From NCBI GenBank assembly GCA_934613165.1, contig CAKTSW010000122.1:1-5339 (forward strand): DNA of 5,339 nucleotides, read 5' to 3'. Made by a program: the position numbers and the translations under genes. The notes beneath the pieces are model-generated. The model had not been told where the DNA came from and did not search any database. It was given only the letters and a program-made list of their open reading frames with translations. Of the stretch, positions 4,485 to 5,339 are shown piece after piece. Numbering within the stretch: position 1 is the stretch's first letter; every line of letters begins with the position of its first letter. Source of the stretch: an uncultured Ellagibacter sp. Its GTDB lineage: Bacteria; Actinomycetota; Coriobacteriia; Coriobacteriales; Eggerthellaceae.

Positions 4485-5339
4485 CTACTTGAATTCGACC
4501 ATAACGACGTCGCCCGCCGCGGGAGGCTTCACGTCGGGGCCCATGCCCACCATGCAGTACGCGTTCGCCGATCGGGCGGCCGCAGACCCCGGGCGCCCGT
4601 CGACCGGATGCGCCTCGAGCATGCCGTCCGCACCCACGCGGACGACAAGCGGGCGAATGCCGTAGAACTCGGGCTTCCCAGGCTCATGGTCGGGATGTTC
4701 GGCAGGCCGTACCTCGCCCGCAGGCTTTTCGGACTTGCCCGCGCCGGGCCCGTGCTTCGGCTTGGGGAAGTCTTCCGCCAGGCGCGCCGGCACCTTGGCA
4801 ACGACCGGATCGAGCCCCAGGTACGCGCGAACGAGCGGGCGCAGGTAGAAGTCGAGCGTGAACGACGCGCCGCCCGAGGGACCCGAAATCCCCACGATGG
4901 GCGTGCCATCGACGACGGCGTAGGAGCTGTGATGACCCGGCCCATGGTTGGTCTGGTGGCAGATGACCTCGCCCATCTCCTCCATAACCTCGCACGACCA
5001 ATCGTCCGAGCCCTTCGACGACCCCGCGTTCAGAACGACGATGTCGGCGACTTCGCAGGCGCGCTTGATGGCGTCTTCGATCGCGGGCTTCTCGTCGCAC
5101 ACGATGTCGAAGGGGACGAACTGCCCGCCCCACGCTTCCGTCTTCGCGCGAACGAGCAGGCTGTTCGTCTCGAAGTTGCGCCCACGCGCCGCGAATTGCC
5201 CCACGCGCGTGGGGTCGAGCGGCACGCCCGCGGGAACGAGTTCGTTGCCCGTGGGGATGAAGGCGACGCGCGGTTTGCGCACCACGCGCGCGACCGAGTT
5301 GTTGCCGCTGCCGATCGCCGCCGCGATGTCGGGGGTGAC
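4485..5339 (-). CDS. moeA: MoeA-like molybdopterin-binding protein, C-terminal part (5' end beyond window)
   Basis: 284 C-terminal residues are visible; the frame stays open to the right edge, so the gene is cut by the window and GTG 5285 is not its real start. MoeA inserts molybdate into adenylylated molybdopterin during molybdenum cofactor synthesis in the cytoplasm. Visible order: the linker and strand RVAFIPTGNELV (24-35), matching STGDELV; a MoCF-fold domain with ADIVVLNAGSSKGSDDW (98-114), like the NAGSS-type MoeA variants; a Lys/Pro/Gly/His-rich linker (about 191-222); then the C-terminal beta domain (about 223-284). Two usual active-site segments differ: KPGKP is replaced by GPGHH (133-137), and LPGNPVSA by ISGPSGGA (151-158). 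It may be a paralogue with altered metal or substrate handling, or a molybdopterin-binding protein that is not a transferase. Stop TAG at 4485-4487, followed by an 11-bp stem-loop. Confidence 0.85.
   Translation of the reverse strand, partial: VTPDIAAAIGSGNNSVARVVRKPRVAFIPTGNELVPAGVPLDPTRVGQFAARGRNFETNSLLVRAKTEAWGGQFVPFDIVCDEKPAIEDAIKRACEVADIVVLNAGSSKGSDDWSCEVMEEMGEVICHQTNHGPGHHSSYAVVDGTPIVGISGPSGGASFTLDFYLRPLVRAYLGLDPVVAKVPARLAEDFPKPKHGPGAGKSEKPAGEVRPAEHPDHEPGKPEFYGIRPLVVRVGADGMLEAHPVDGRPGSAAARSANAYCMVGMGPDVKPPAAGDVVMVEFK

Noticed and set aside
4485..5285. GTG 5285 as the start of the MoeA-like gene
   Set aside because: The frame continues to the window edge with a MoeA-like linker sequence, so the gene begins outside the window.

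Overview
The window is uniformly G+C-rich. It carries six protein-coding genes typical of a bacterial chromosome and shows no mobile element, CRISPR array, tRNA or rRNA. The strong G/C third-position bias, the Ala/Asp-rich proteins, the sigma70-like -10 boxes and the gene content (an atypical MoeA, a small UspA, a DUF2064 protein) suggest a high-GC actinobacterium. My best guess is Coriobacteriia, probably Eggerthellaceae, but this rests on general resemblance and not on a marker gene.

Layout, left to right. A minus-strand mazG (nucleotide pyrophosphohydrolase, 8-955) is divergent from a plus-strand pair: an isochorismatase-family cysteine hydrolase (1157-1912) and a SpoU/TrmH-type RNA 2'-O-methyltransferase (1914-2750). 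The pair is spaced by one base and is probably translationally coupled. The 201-base divergent intergenic region holds a candidate promoter for each side and a perfect 14-bp inverted repeat, one arm of which sits inside the -35/-10 spacer of the hydrolase promoter. After the methyltransferase comes a 183-base noncoding stretch full of nested inverted repeats and ending in a terminator-like hairpin. It separates the plus-strand pair from three convergent minus-strand genes.

The minus-strand genes, in transcription order, are: the C-terminal 284 residues of a MoeA-family molybdopterin-binding protein (4485 to beyond the right edge), ending in an 11-bp stem-loop; a universal stress protein (3892-4320) with its own extended -10 promoter; and a DUF2064/TIGR04282 GT-A-like transferase (2934-3848), 43 bases downstream of the stress gene and probably co-transcribed with it.

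The functions are mostly housekeeping: nucleotide sanitation, small-molecule hydrolysis, RNA modification, stress response and molybdenum cofactor handling. I see no clear new multi-gene system. The most notable signals are (i) a duplicated Shine-Dalgarno sequence and a perfectly complementary arm at the start of the DUF2064 gene, which could form alternative hairpins; (ii) replacement of the usual KPGKP and PGNP motifs in the MoeA-like protein; (iii) the operator-like palindrome at 1065-1116; and (iv) the structured intergenic block at 2738-2932.
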